From Oscillospiraceae bacterium (GTDB taxonomy: Bacteria > Bacillota > Clostridia > Oscillospirales > Oscillospiraceae), in contig JAHHSH010000020.1 of assembly GCA_020025345.1 (NCBI GenBank), positions 1-27,485 on the forward strand: DNA of 27,485 nucleotides, in the 5' to 3' direction. Every line of letters begins with the position of its first letter. Within the stretch, counting starts at the first letter, position 1. The notes under the pieces were generated by a model that saw only the letters and a program-made list of their open reading frames with translations, ran no database searches and had not been told where the DNA came from. A program made the translations under genes and the position numbers. Of the stretch, positions 1 to 6,789 are shown piece after piece.

Positions 1-640
1 AATAACGGTCAAAGCCGGAGGTCATCAGCAGCTGCTTGAACTGCTGGGGAGCCTGAGGCAGAGCGTAGAACTTGCCGGGGTGCTTACGGGCGGGCACCAG
101 ATAGTCGCGGGCACCCTCGGGGGAGGAGGCGGTCAGAATGGGGGTAGTGATCTCCAGAAAGCCGTGCTCAGTCATGGCCTGACGGAGGGCGGATACCACG
201 TTGCAGCGCAGGATGATGTTGTTCTTGACCTCGGGGTTGCGCAGGTCCAGATAGCGGTACTTGAGGCGGGCGGCCTCATCTGCTTCGCGGGAGCGGTTGA
301 TCTCGAAGGGGAGGCTGTTGTGACGGCAGCGGCCCAGTACCTCGATCTTGCTGGGAACTACCTCGATCTCGCCGGTAGGGAGCTTGGGGTTCTTGCTGGA
401 ACGCTCGCGAACCACGCCCTCCACAGAGATGGTGGATTCCTTATTGAGGTCGTGGATGACGGACATCATCTCCTCGGTCTCCACCACCACCTGGGTGGTG
501 CCGTAGAAGTCACGCAGTACCACGAAGGCGAAGTTGCTGCCAACCTCGCGGACGTTTTCCATCCAGCCGACCAGCTTGACCTGCTGACCCACATCGGCCA
601 GACGCAGCTGGCCGCAAGTATGTGTACGGGATTGCATCAT
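1..640 (-). CDS. aspS: Aspartyl-tRNA synthetase, N-terminal part (gene runs off the window)
   Basis: Class II aminoacyl-tRNA synthetase that charges tRNA-Asp in the cytoplasm. About 213 residues are present. The first ~105 form the OB-fold anticodon-binding domain, starting MMQSRTHTCGQLRL and including LVGWMENVREVGSNFAFVVLRD. The catalytic core follows, with KYRYLDLRNPE, the flipping loop SPEGARDYLVPARK and QAPQQFKQLLMTSGFDRY, all typical of bacterial AspRS. The start is one of two adjacent ATG codons; the upstream one is chosen because AAGGAG lies 9 bases before it. The rest of the catalytic domain and the bacterial insertion domain lie outside the window. hisS is upstream on the same strand, as in the hisS-aspS pair of Bacilli, but separated by an unusually long spacer. 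The family call is near certain. Confidence 0.95.
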   Translation of the reverse strand, partial: MMQSRTHTCGQLRLADVGQQVKLVGWMENVREVGSNFAFVVLRDFYGTTQVVVETEEMMSVIHDLNKESTISVEGVVRERSSKNPKLPTGEIEVVPSKIEVLGRCRHNSLPFEINRSREADEAARLKYRYLDLRNPEVKNNIILRCNVVSALRQAMTEHGFLEITTPILTASSPEGARDYLVPARKHPGKFYALPQAPQQFKQLLMTSGFDRY

Positions 641-683
641 AGTTATTTTCTCCTTTTTTAAGGTAAAATTGATTACTGGTTGT

Positions 684-689
684 AGTATA
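684..689 (-). promoter_or_regulatory. Possible -10 box before aspS
   Basis: TATACT lies about 45 bases upstream of the aspS start on the minus strand. No convincing -35 box sits 16-18 bases further upstream, so this is weak. If real it would give aspS its own transcription in addition to any read-through from hisS. Confidence 0.25.
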
Positions 690-780
690 AAGAAATGATA
701 ATACGGAAGGGAATTGAAAGCAGGCGTTTTTTCCTTGCTTTCTGCTCTGGCGGACTTTCCACTTTATTCTCTCCGAGGGG

Positions 781-812
781 GTTACTTTCTGGCACCAGCC
801 CCAGAAAGTAAC
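781..812. repeat. Perfect 12-bp inverted repeat
   Basis: GTTACTTTCTGG at 781-792 is followed, after the 8-base loop CACCAGCC, by its exact complement CCAGAAAGTAAC at 801-812. No T run follows on either strand. Confidence 0.75.
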
Positions 813-1184
813 CAAAGAATGCCGCTTGGAACCAAGATTCCAAGACCTCCTTTGCGCGATCGGATATGCGAACACGGCGACCATTTGCCCGCGATGATTT
901 GCGAGGGGTGTCCGTGCTTTCCGGGGTGGAAAGGTGGGATGGATTTTCTCCTCTGAGCGCTGCCGCTTTTGCTCTAAGATGTAGAAGAGCAAGCTCCTGT
1001 CTATTTCCTCAGGAGGCCCTTTTCGCTCCGTAGAATTGCCTGCTCCTACATTTCAGATTTGTGCGGCAGCAAAAAGAGAAGCAGAGACCATGCTACATTT
1101 CCACCTACGAAAGCAGACAGCAGCATCGGGAATTACCGCGGGAAGGGCTATCTCTCCATGGAGCGCCTATCGCGCCAAGGAAGT

Positions 1185-1205
1185 TTTGAAACCAAGGGTT
1201 TCAAA
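1185..1205. repeat. Perfect 9-bp inverted repeat
   Basis: TTTGAAACC at 1185-1193 and GGTTTCAAA at 1197-1205 are separated by AAG. It is followed within 15 bases by the larger 1218-1249 hairpin. Confidence 0.65.
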
Positions 1206-1217
1206 CGGTGTTCTTTT

Positions 1218-1249
1218 CCCTCTTTCTTCCACTGTAGGAAGAAAGAGGG
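1218..1249. repeat. Perfect 13-bp inverted repeat
   Basis: CCCTCTTTCTTCC at 1218-1230 pairs exactly with GGAAGAAAGAGGG at 1237-1249 across the 6-base loop ACTGTA. There is no terminator T run on either side. Confidence 0.75.
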
Positions 1250-1298
1250 CCGCCGGAGGCAAGGAAAGCAGAGGGAGTAGGATTTTCAAAACCGTGTA

Positions 1299-1319
1299 AC
1301 AAAAGGGAATTTTCCCTTA
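1299..1319 (-). terminator. Weak terminator-like hairpin at the hisS stop codon
   Basis: Reading the minus strand, the hisS stop is followed by GGGAAAATTCCC and then TTTTGTT. The stem is only 4-5 bp, so read-through towards aspS is plausible. Confidence 0.3.
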
Positions 1320-2675
1320 CTTCTCCAAAATCACAGCGCCAGCGTTCTTCTCCGCAAGTCCGGCGCGGATGCGGGAGAGCGTATCATCGAAGCTCAGCTT
1401 CGTCTGCTCGCCGGTGACCATATCCTTGCAGGCCACGATGCCGGCGTTGATCTCGTCCTCGCCCAGGAAGATGACATAGGGGATAGACAGCTTGTCGGCG
1501 TAGTTCATCTTGGCCTTGAACTTCTTCTGCTCCGTATAGAGTTGGGTGCGGACGCCGGCGTCACGCAGCGACGTTGCCAGCGCGATGGCGGGGGAGAGAT
1601 CCTCCGTCATGGGCAGGATCAGCACGTCGGCCGGTGCGGTGGGCAGGGCGGGATTCAGCATTCCCTGTTCGCCCAGTACATAGAAAAGACGGGTCAGGCC
1701 GATGGAGATACCCACACCGGGCAGCTGACGGTCGGTATAGAACTCCGCCAGATTGTCGTAGCGGCCGCCGGAGCACACGGAGCCGATCTCGGGGTGATCC
1801 AGCAGGGTGGTCTCGTAGACGGTGCCGGTGTAGTAGTCAAGGCCGCGGGCGATGGTGAGATCCACGGCGAAATTCTCCTCCGGTACGCCGAAAGCGCCCA
1901 GATATTTCACCACGGTGTGCAGCTCGCTGAGGCCCTGATCGAAGGTCTCGTGGCGGCCTGCATAGCCCTCCAGAGCGGTGAGCACCTCGGTATTGCTGCC
2001 GGAGATGCCGATGAACTTCAAAATCTCATCTGCCTGCTCCTGTGCAAGGCCAATCTCGTCCACCAGCAGGGCACCGACCTTCTCGGCGCCGATCTTATCC
2101 AGCTTGTCCACGGTGCGCATGATGTCGCCGGACTTCTCGCTCAGACCCTGCATGGCGTAGAAGCCGTTGAGGATCTTGCGGTTATTGACCCGGATCTGGA
2201 AGCGGCGCAGACCAAGAGCGGTAAAGGTCTGGTAGATGATGGCGGGGATCTCCGCCTCGTTGGTGATGTCCAGCTTGCCGTCGCCGATGATGTCGATATC
2301 GGCCTGATAGAACTCACGGAAGCGGCCGCGCTGGGCGCGCTCGCCGCGGTAGACCTTGCCGATCTGGTAACGGCGGAAGGGGAAGGAAAGGTCGTTGTAG
2401 TGCAGCGCCACATATTTGGCCAGCGGTACGGTGAGGTCAAAGCGCAGGCTCAGATCCGCATCGCCCTTGCTGAAGCGGTAGATCTGCTTTTCCGTTTCGC
2501 CGCCGCCCTTGGCCAGCAGTACCTCGCTGGACTCGATCACGGGCGTATCCAGCGGCGTGAAGCCGTAGCGGGCGTACGTGGTGCGGAGCACCTCCATAAT
2601 GCGCTCCATCTGCTGCTGGGGTGCCGGCAGCAGCTCCATGAACCCGGAGAGGGTACGGGGGGTCATTTTCGCCAT
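1317..2675 (-). CDS. hisS: Histidyl-tRNA synthetase
   Basis: Class II synthetase that charges tRNA-His; cytoplasmic dimer. The protein has 452 residues, slightly longer than the ~425 usual in bacteria. Visible landmarks are motif 1 around residues 40-55, motif 2 with FRRYQIGKVYRGERAQRGRFREF at 100-122, the histidine-specific loop RGLDYYTGTVYE at 277-288, SGGRYDNL at 302-309 and motif 3 GVGISIGLTRL at 320-330. A C-terminal anticodon-binding domain follows. The start ATG is preceded by AAAGGAG with 8-base spacing. An in-frame upward extension is possible but would run through the T-box leader, so it is rejected. Expression should depend on the T-box just upstream. The call is certain. Confidence 0.97.
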   Translation of the reverse strand: MAKMTPRTLSGFMELLPAPQQQMERIMEVLRTTYARYGFTPLDTPVIESSEVLLAKGGGETEKQIYRFSKGDADLSLRFDLTVPLAKYVALHYNDLSFPFRRYQIGKVYRGERAQRGRFREFYQADIDIIGDGKLDITNEAEIPAIIYQTFTALGLRRFQIRVNNRKILNGFYAMQGLSEKSGDIMRTVDKLDKIGAEKVGALLVDEIGLAQEQADEILKFIGISGSNTEVLTALEGYAGRHETFDQGLSELHTVVKYLGAFGVPEENFAVDLTIARGLDYYTGTVYETTLLDHPEIGSVCSGGRYDNLAEFYTDRQLPGVGISIGLTRLFYVLGEQGMLNPALPTAPADVLILPMTEDLSPAIALATSLRDAGVRTQLYTEQKKFKAKMNYADKLSIPYVIFLGEDEINAGIVACKDMVTGEQTKLSFDDTLSRIRAGLAEKNAGAVILEK

Positions 2676-2729
2676 AGTATTTGCTCCTTTATCTGGTAAA
2701 ATGGATTTTTTTCGGTAGGTGCAGGGATG

Positions 2730-2766
2730 AAAAAACGCTCTCATCCCAGACTTGGGACGAGAGCGT
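2730..2766 (-). terminator. T-box-controlled intrinsic terminator before hisS
   Basis: ACGCTCTCGTCCCA pairs with TGGGATGAGAGCGT across the loop AGTC, giving a 14-bp stem with one G-T wobble. A run of six T follows on the minus strand. It lies directly after the T-box sequence and overlaps the alternative antiterminator pairing, as expected for a transcription-attenuating T-box. Confidence 0.9.
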
Positions 2767-2975
2767 ACGCTTCGTGGTGCCACCCAAATTCAGCCTCCCG
2801 GCAGGGGAGACCCTTGGAGCTCCTGTTACGGGGAGCGTGCCGTGGATGTTGCCATCCCCACTGGTAGAGCTGTCTTCCCTCTGCCTGCCGCAGCGCGCTT
2901 ACAGCCAATGGCGCGCCTCTCTGAAAGCGGTGGTGCAGAGCTACTCCTGCTCCGTCATCGCGGTTCTATCTAACA
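2730..2975 (-). promoter_or_regulatory. T-box riboswitch leader of hisS with GAC (Asp) specifier
   Basis: The conserved T-box sequence GGGTGGCACCACG is at 2785-2773 and the terminator follows. The 5' half shows a canonical Stem I. GATGACGGAGC resembles the base with its GA motif. GAGC pairs with GCTC and CTCTGC with GCAGAG, leaving the specifier internal loop AGGAGTAG opposite GGAAGACA. CAGAGAG and TTGGCTGTAA form the distal part. By the family pattern GAA-codon-purine, the specifier is GAC at 2874-2872, an aspartate codon. The bulge reads UGGC, which would pair with a G discriminator base such as that of tRNA-Asp; tRNA-His normally has C73. Known T-boxes sense uncharged tRNA and then antiterminate. 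The codon assignment is made by eye from the fold. Confidence 0.9.
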
Positions 2976-2979
2976 TTTT

Positions 2980-3008
2980 ATTGTAGTGGCTTTTTCACCG
3001 ATTGTCAA
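2980..3008 (-). promoter_or_regulatory. Promoter of the T-box/hisS transcript
   Basis: TTGACA at 3008-3003 and TACAAT at 2985-2980 are separated by exactly 17 bases. The -35 box overlaps the stop codon of mgsA, so the hisS unit starts within the end of the preceding gene. Transcription would begin near 2973. Confidence 0.85.
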
Positions 3009-3421
3009 GAGGTGAAGGGCTTGGTCTTGGGATTGACAATGTCACGCCAATCCAGATCGCCGCGAGCCAGACCCAGCACCAGCATTTCGGCGGTAGCCAC
3101 GTTGCTGGCAAAGGGGATGTTGTTCTGGTCGCACAGGCGGGAGATATACAGGGTATCATCGTTGACGGCCTTGGCGTGGGGATCGTCAAAGCACAGAACT
3201 AAGTCGATCTCGTTATAGGCGATACGCGCGGCGATCTGCTGTCCGCCACCGTGGTCGAACCCGAGGAAGCGGTGGACGTGCAGGCCGGTGGCTTCGCTGA
3301 CCTGCATAGCCGTGGCGGAGGTGCCGCACAGGGTATGCTGCGCCAAGATGCCGCAGTAGGCGGTGCAGAACTGCACCATCAACTCTTTTCTGTTGTCATG
3401 GGCCAGAAGTGCAATATTCAT
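3005..3421 (-). CDS. mgsA: Methylglyoxal synthase-like protein with altered active site
   Basis: The fold family converts dihydroxyacetone phosphate to methylglyoxal and phosphate in the cytoplasm. The 138-residue length and clostridial pattern are clear: MNIALLAHDNRKELMVQF, SEATGL, QQIAARIAYNEIDLVL, NIPFASNVATAEML and GDLDWRDIV. Key residues are changed. The GGDQQ motif that carries the catalytic Asp (Asp71 of E. coli) reads GGGQQ, with Gly60. The phosphate-binding SGP before it reads GFD. The GTTG loop reads GTSA. The equivalent of His98 appears to be Asn87. The family Asp at position 80 and the His8-Asp9 pair remain. AAAGGAG precedes the ATG by 8 bases. The gene follows minD with a 44-bp gap. 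It is probably inactive, or has another substrate or a signalling role; homology is sure, activity is not. Confidence 0.85.
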   Translation of the reverse strand: MNIALLAHDNRKELMVQFCTAYCGILAQHTLCGTSATAMQVSEATGLHVHRFLGFDHGGGQQIAARIAYNEIDLVLCFDDPHAKAVNDDTLYISRLCDQNNIPFASNVATAEMLVLGLARGDLDWRDIVNPKTKPFTS

Positions 3422-3465
3422 GAAGGAAGCTCCTTTCTATTGTGTGGTCTCTCTATTTATAAATG

Positions 3466-4203
3466 TTAAATGGGCATCAGCGGAACTCGTTCTCCACGGA
3501 TGCGTCGTGCGATGTTTTCATAGGCACGGGCGGCGTAATAGCTATGCTCCCGCAAGGGAACTCCTCGGCCTAAACAGCGTGGAACCTGGGGATCGTCTGG
3601 CACTACGCCCAGCAGGGGCAGACCTGCCGTGTCGATGGCGTCATCGATGGTGGTATGCAGCTGGCGCAGCAGTTTTTTCTGTACACGGCCCACCACCAGA
3701 TGGAGGGAATTGCGGGGAAAATGGCTCAGCTCCATCACGGTGCGCTGTGCATCCCGCAGAGCCGAGGCGTCGGTATTGGTGACCACCACCACACTGTCGG
3801 CGCAGAAGGTGGCCATCCGGAAGCCGAAGCCCAAACCGGCAGGCGCATCAATGAGACAATAGTCGTAATTTTCACGGATCTGATGGGCGAGATGGCGCAG
3901 ATGCCGTCCCTCCAGTCGCAGCGAATCGGTGGATTGGGGTGCTGTCAGCAGATGCAGCCGGGGATAGTTGGGGTGGGGCACGGCGGCCTCCTCCAGCGTG
4001 CAGCGTTCAGCAATCACATCGGTAAAATCCATGAAGGCCCGGTCAGAAAGTCCCAGCACCAGATCCAGATTCCGCAATGTGATGTCGCAATCCATGCACA
4101 GGGTACGATACCCCATATGCGCCAGAGCGATTCCTACATTGGCGGTAAAGGAGGTTTTGCCGGTTCCGCCTTTCCCGGAGACTACCGCTATAATTTTACC
4201 CAT
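3466..4203 (-). CDS. minD: MinD-like ATPase lacking the membrane-targeting helix
   Basis: Deviant Walker-A ATPase of the MinD/ParA superfamily; MinD positions the division site together with MinC. The 245 residues include the Walker A motif GKGGTGKTS at 10-18 with both lysines (11 and 16), switch I MDCDITLRNLDL at 37-48 and switch II LIDAPAG at 117-123. NTDASALRDAQRTVMEL, the MinD-type signature, and PLLGVVPDD also appear. The protein ends ARRIRGERVPLMPI, exactly where MinD proteins normally continue into a linker and a C-terminal amphipathic membrane helix, so that helix is missing. No minC or minE is in the window. The start has AGAGGTG a few bases upstream. mgsA follows. It could be a soluble MinD paralogue with a different role. 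Confidence 0.85.
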   Translation of the reverse strand: MGKIIAVVSGKGGTGKTSFTANVGIALAHMGYRTLCMDCDITLRNLDLVLGLSDRAFMDFTDVIAERCTLEEAAVPHPNYPRLHLLTAPQSTDSLRLEGRHLRHLAHQIRENYDYCLIDAPAGLGFGFRMATFCADSVVVVTNTDASALRDAQRTVMELSHFPRNSLHLVVGRVQKKLLRQLHTTIDDAIDTAGLPLLGVVPDDPQVPRCLGRGVPLREHSYYAARAYENIARRIRGERVPLMPI

Positions 4204-4256
4204 TTACACACCTCTTTTCAAGTGCAAATTTGTTATTTTTGACAGTATTTTTTCGT

Positions 4257-4964
4257 TTAGCGTAATGGACTTTTCTTAATTCGTGCAAAAGCCCGGGGGA
4301 AGGTGTGGGCTGTGGGCTTGTCCTTCCGGATCACCACCACACGGCGGCGCACATCGGTGCCGGGGATGGTGTACTCCCGGATTTCTTCCAAGTGCCCGCC
4401 CAGTTGGGCGATGGCGCTTTTGGCGCTTTGGATCTCCTCATCGCTGTCCAGTGCCTTCATGGCCAAAAACGCGCCGCCCACCTTCACCATGGGGAGCGTC
4501 AGCTCGCAGAGGGTGGGGAGGGAGGCCACGGCTCGTGAAGTGGCGAAATCGAAGGCTTCCCGGTGGTCGCGGGCGAACTCCTCTGCCCGTGCATGAACAC
4601 AGCAGGGATTCGTCAGCTCCAGCGCCGTGCAGACCTCCTCCAAAAAGCGGATGCGTTTGCCCAGCGTATCCAGCAGCGTCACCTGTGACGAGGGCACCAG
4701 AATCTGCAAAGGCATACCGGGGAAGCCGCCGCCTGTGCCCACATCCACCACCGTTTTATTGGAAAAATCTTCCATAGCCGCCAGCGATGCACAGTCCAGA
4801 AGATGGAGCTGCGCCACGGCCACCGGCTCGGTGATGGCGGTCAGATTCATGACTTGATTTTTCTCCAGCAGCATTTCGGCGAAGTGGAGGAGCTGGGGCG
4901 CTTTTTCCGCGTCCAGCCCCAACTCCGTCAGACCCTGCTGTACTAATTCTAATGTTTCTCTCAC
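4257..4964 (-). CDS. rsmG: 16S rRNA (guanine527-N7)-methyltransferase RsmG
   Basis: SAM-dependent methyltransferase (GidB) that makes m7G527 in 16S rRNA. The 235 residues match the usual length. Landmarks are NLTAITEP at 40-47, LLDCASL at 55-61, the SAM-binding loop VDVGTGGGFPGMPL at 73-86, LLDTLGKRIRFLEEV, and RAVASL further on. The start is GTG because it aligns with the family N-terminus and has AAAGGAG five bases upstream. It overlaps the mscL stop as GTGA, so the two are translationally coupled. Upward frame extensions run through mscL and are not real. In many Bacillota rsmG sits beside mnmG and parA near the origin; here it lies two genes downstream of parB, and mnmG is not present. 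Confidence 0.95.
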   Translation of the reverse strand: MRETLELVQQGLTELGLDAEKAPQLLHFAEMLLEKNQVMNLTAITEPVAVAQLHLLDCASLAAMEDFSNKTVVDVGTGGGFPGMPLQILVPSSQVTLLDTLGKRIRFLEEVCTALELTNPCCVHARAEEFARDHREAFDFATSRAVASLPTLCELTLPMVKVGGAFLAMKALDSDEEIQSAKSAIAQLGGHLEEIREYTIPGTDVRRRVVVIRKDKPTAHTFPRAFARIKKSPLR

Positions 4965-5380
4965 TTTTGCTCCTTTAATAGATCGCGGATCTCTGTCAGC
5001 AGCTCCTCCGTGGTGGGCGCCTTGGGGGCCTCCGGTTCGGGAGCGGGTGCTTCTCTTCTGCGGTGGAGGACATTCATGCCCTTCACCATGAGGAATACCA
5101 CCAGAGCGATGAGCAGGAAGTCGATCACTGTGGCAATAAAGTTGCCGTAGTTCAAGGCGACCTCTGAAATGTCGGCGGCCTCGTTTCCTGCTTTGAGTAC
5201 CAGCTTCCACTGGGTGAAGTCCACGCTGCCTGTGATGAGGGAGAGGAAGGGCATGAACACATCGTTGACAAGGGAGGTGGTGATCTTACCAAACGAACCG
5301 CCGATAATCACGCCGACTGCCATGTCGAACACATTGCCGCGCAGGGCAAATTCCTTGAACTCATGCAAAAACTTCTTCAT
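4961..5380 (-). CDS. mscL: Large-conductance mechanosensitive channel MscL
   Basis: Pentameric membrane channel that opens under extreme tension to release solutes during osmotic downshock. The 139 residues show the amphipathic N-terminus MKKFLHEFKEFALRGN, first membrane segment about 17-40 (AVGVIIGGSFGKITTSLVND), an extracellular loop, second membrane segment about 78-100, then a basic HRRRE turn, a Pro/Glu/Ala-rich linker and a C-terminal helix (EELLTEIRDLLKE) typical of the cytoplasmic bundle. AAAAGGAG lies about 13 bases upstream, longer spacing than its neighbours have. It sits between serS (45 bp upstream) and rsmG (overlapping). The call is certain. Confidence 0.96.
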   Translation of the reverse strand: MKKFLHEFKEFALRGNVFDMAVGVIIGGSFGKITTSLVNDVFMPFLSLITGSVDFTQWKLVLKAGNEAADISEVALNYGNFIATVIDFLLIALVVFLMVKGMNVLHRRREAPAPEPEAPKAPTTEELLTEIRDLLKEQK

Positions 5381-5425
5381 AAGGCGGAAACTTCTCCTTT
5401 TCTCTATTATTTCTGCGGGAAAAGT

Positions 5426-6730
5426 TTAGTTCTTGGGAGTCAGCTTCTCACAGCCGCCCATGTAGGGACGCAGAGCCTCGGGAATCAGCACGGAACCATC
5501 GGCCTGCAGATTGTTCTCCAGAAAGGCGATCAGCATACGGGGAGGTGCGATCACGGTGTTGTTCAGCGTGTGGGGCAGGTACATCTTGCCATCCTCGCCC
5601 TTGACACGGATCTTCAGGCGGCGAGCCTGTGCATCACCCAGATTGGAGCAGGAGCAGACCTCGAAGTACTTCTGCTGACGGGGAGACCATGCCTCAATGT
5701 CGCAGGACTTCACCTTCAGATCGGCCAGATCGCCGGAGCAGCACTCCAGCTGGCGGACGGGGATGTCCAGAGAACGGAACAGCTCCACGCTGTAGCGCCA
5801 CATCTGCTCGTACCACTTCATGGACTCCTCGGGCTTGCAGACCACGATCATCTCCTGCTTCTCAAACTGGTGGATGCGGTAGACGCCGCGCTCCTCGATG
5901 CCGTGAGCGCCCTTTTCCTTGCGGAAGCAGGGGGAGTAGGAGGTGAGGGTCTGGGGCAGTTTGCTCTCAGGCAGGATCTGATCGATGAACTTACCGATCA
6001 TGGAGTGCTCGGAGGTGCCGATGAGGTAGAGGTCTTCGCCCTCAATCTTGTACATCATGGCGTCCATCTCGGCGAAGCTCATGACGCCGGTCACCACGTT
6101 GCCGCGGATCATGAAGGGGGGGATGCAGTAGGTGAAGCCCTTGTTGATCATGAAATCACGGGCGTAGGCGGTCATCGCAGAGTGGAGGCGTGCAATATCG
6201 CCCATGAGATAGTAGAAACCGTTGCCGGAAACGCGGCCTGCGGCGTCCATATCGATGCCGTCGAAGCGCTCCATGATCTCGGTGTGGTAGGGGATATCGA
6301 AATCGGGGGTGGTGGGCTCGCCAAAGCGCTGTACCTCCACGTTGCAGCTGTCATCGGGGCCGATGGGCACGGAGGGGTCGATCATCTGGGGAATGACCAT
6401 CATGATCTTGGTGAGCTGCTCGCTGAGGCTGTTTTCCATCTCCTCCAGCTGGGCAAGGCGCGCGGCGTTGGCCTTGACCTGCTCCTTGACAGCCTCGGCC
6501 TCCTCCAGCTTGGAGGGATCCTTTTTGGCCATGCCCATCAGCTTGCCCACTTCCTTGGACAGCTTGTTACGGGCGGCACGCAGCTCGTTGGCCTCGGCCT
6601 CGGCAGCGCGCTTGTCAGCGTCCAGCGCAATGGCCTCGTCTACCAGAGGCAGCTTGCTGTTTTGAAACTTTTTGAGGATGTTTTCCTTGACGGCTTCGGG
6701 GTTTTCCCGAACAAAGCGAATATCAAGCAT
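5426..6730 (-). CDS. serS: Seryl-tRNA synthetase
   Basis: Class II synthetase that charges tRNA-Ser, including the selenocysteine tRNA where present. The 434 residues begin with the long coiled-coil tRNA-binding arm (about 30-105, rich in Lys/Glu/Ala). The catalytic domain carries the serine-binding GTSEHSM at 238-244, motif 2 FRKEKGAHGIEERGVYRIHQFEK at about 269-291 and motif 3 NNTVIAPPRMLIAFLENN at 390-407. The GIEERGVYR form of motif 2 is the variant I associate with a clostridial SerRS group rather than the Bacillus TRGL type. AAAGGAG lies 8 bases before the ATG. No T-box is visible in the short gap to parB, so it is probably transcribed from upstream. parS site 1 lies in that gap. Confidence 0.96.
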   Translation of the reverse strand: MLDIRFVRENPEAVKENILKKFQNSKLPLVDEAIALDADKRAAEAEANELRAARNKLSKEVGKLMGMAKKDPSKLEEAEAVKEQVKANAARLAQLEEMENSLSEQLTKIMMVIPQMIDPSVPIGPDDSCNVEVQRFGEPTTPDFDIPYHTEIMERFDGIDMDAAGRVSGNGFYYLMGDIARLHSAMTAYARDFMINKGFTYCIPPFMIRGNVVTGVMSFAEMDAMMYKIEGEDLYLIGTSEHSMIGKFIDQILPESKLPQTLTSYSPCFRKEKGAHGIEERGVYRIHQFEKQEMIVVCKPEESMKWYEQMWRYSVELFRSLDIPVRQLECCSGDLADLKVKSCDIEAWSPRQQKYFEVCSCSNLGDAQARRLKIRVKGEDGKMYLPHTLNNTVIAPPRMLIAFLENNLQADGSVLIPEALRPYMGGCEKLTPKN

Positions 6731-6767
6731 GATAAAATCTCCTTTTATCTCTAATTTCTACAGTAAA

Positions 6768-6783
6768 TGTTTCACGTGAAACA
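6768..6783. promoter_or_regulatory. parS site 1 (ParB binding)
   Basis: TGTTTCACGTGAAACA is a perfect 16-bp palindrome and an exact match to the Bacillus parS consensus TGTTNCACGTGAAACA. It sits between the parB stop codon and serS. ParB/Spo0J nucleates here and spreads using CTP. Confidence 0.95.
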
Positions 6784-6789
6784 AAGTGA

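Larger units (their letters stand above)
641..1316. other. Non-coding spacer between hisS and aspS with several perfect hairpins
   Basis: A 676-bp stretch without a credible gene. The reading frames across it have no ribosome sites, no recognisable domains and odd composition. It is full of inverted repeats: a 12-bp stem at 781-792/801-812, an imperfect long inverted region at about 959-1070, a 9-bp stem at 1185-1193/1197-1205 and a 13-bp stem at 1218-1230/1237-1249. A 9-bp inverted pair, TTTCCTTGC at 730-738 and GCAAGGAAA at 1259-1267, lies near its two ends. None of the stems is followed by a T run in either direction, so they do not look like terminators. It may be a dispersed intergenic repeat, a processed RNA leader or an unrecognised small RNA. 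Confidence 0.6.

Noticed and set aside
510..992. Small frames over the start of aspS and the adjoining spacer (510-992 minus, 714-956 plus)
   Set aside because: No ribosome site or domain; the minus frame overlaps aspS out of frame and both cross the hairpins.
641..1316. 6S RNA or tmRNA in the spacer
   Set aside because: The hairpins do not form one long bulged rod and no tRNA-like ends are seen; no family signature could be matched by eye.
2676..2783. N-terminal extension of hisS
   Set aside because: The extra 36 codons are T-box and terminator sequence; the ATG at 2675 has a proper ribosome site.
4200..4262. Plus-strand promoter with TTGACA in the rsmG-minD gap
   Set aside because: No matching -10 box at 16-18 bases and no plus-strand gene follows.
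5363..6754. 463-residue open frame on the plus strand
   Set aside because: Antisense to serS with Val/Leu/His/Gly-rich shadow composition.
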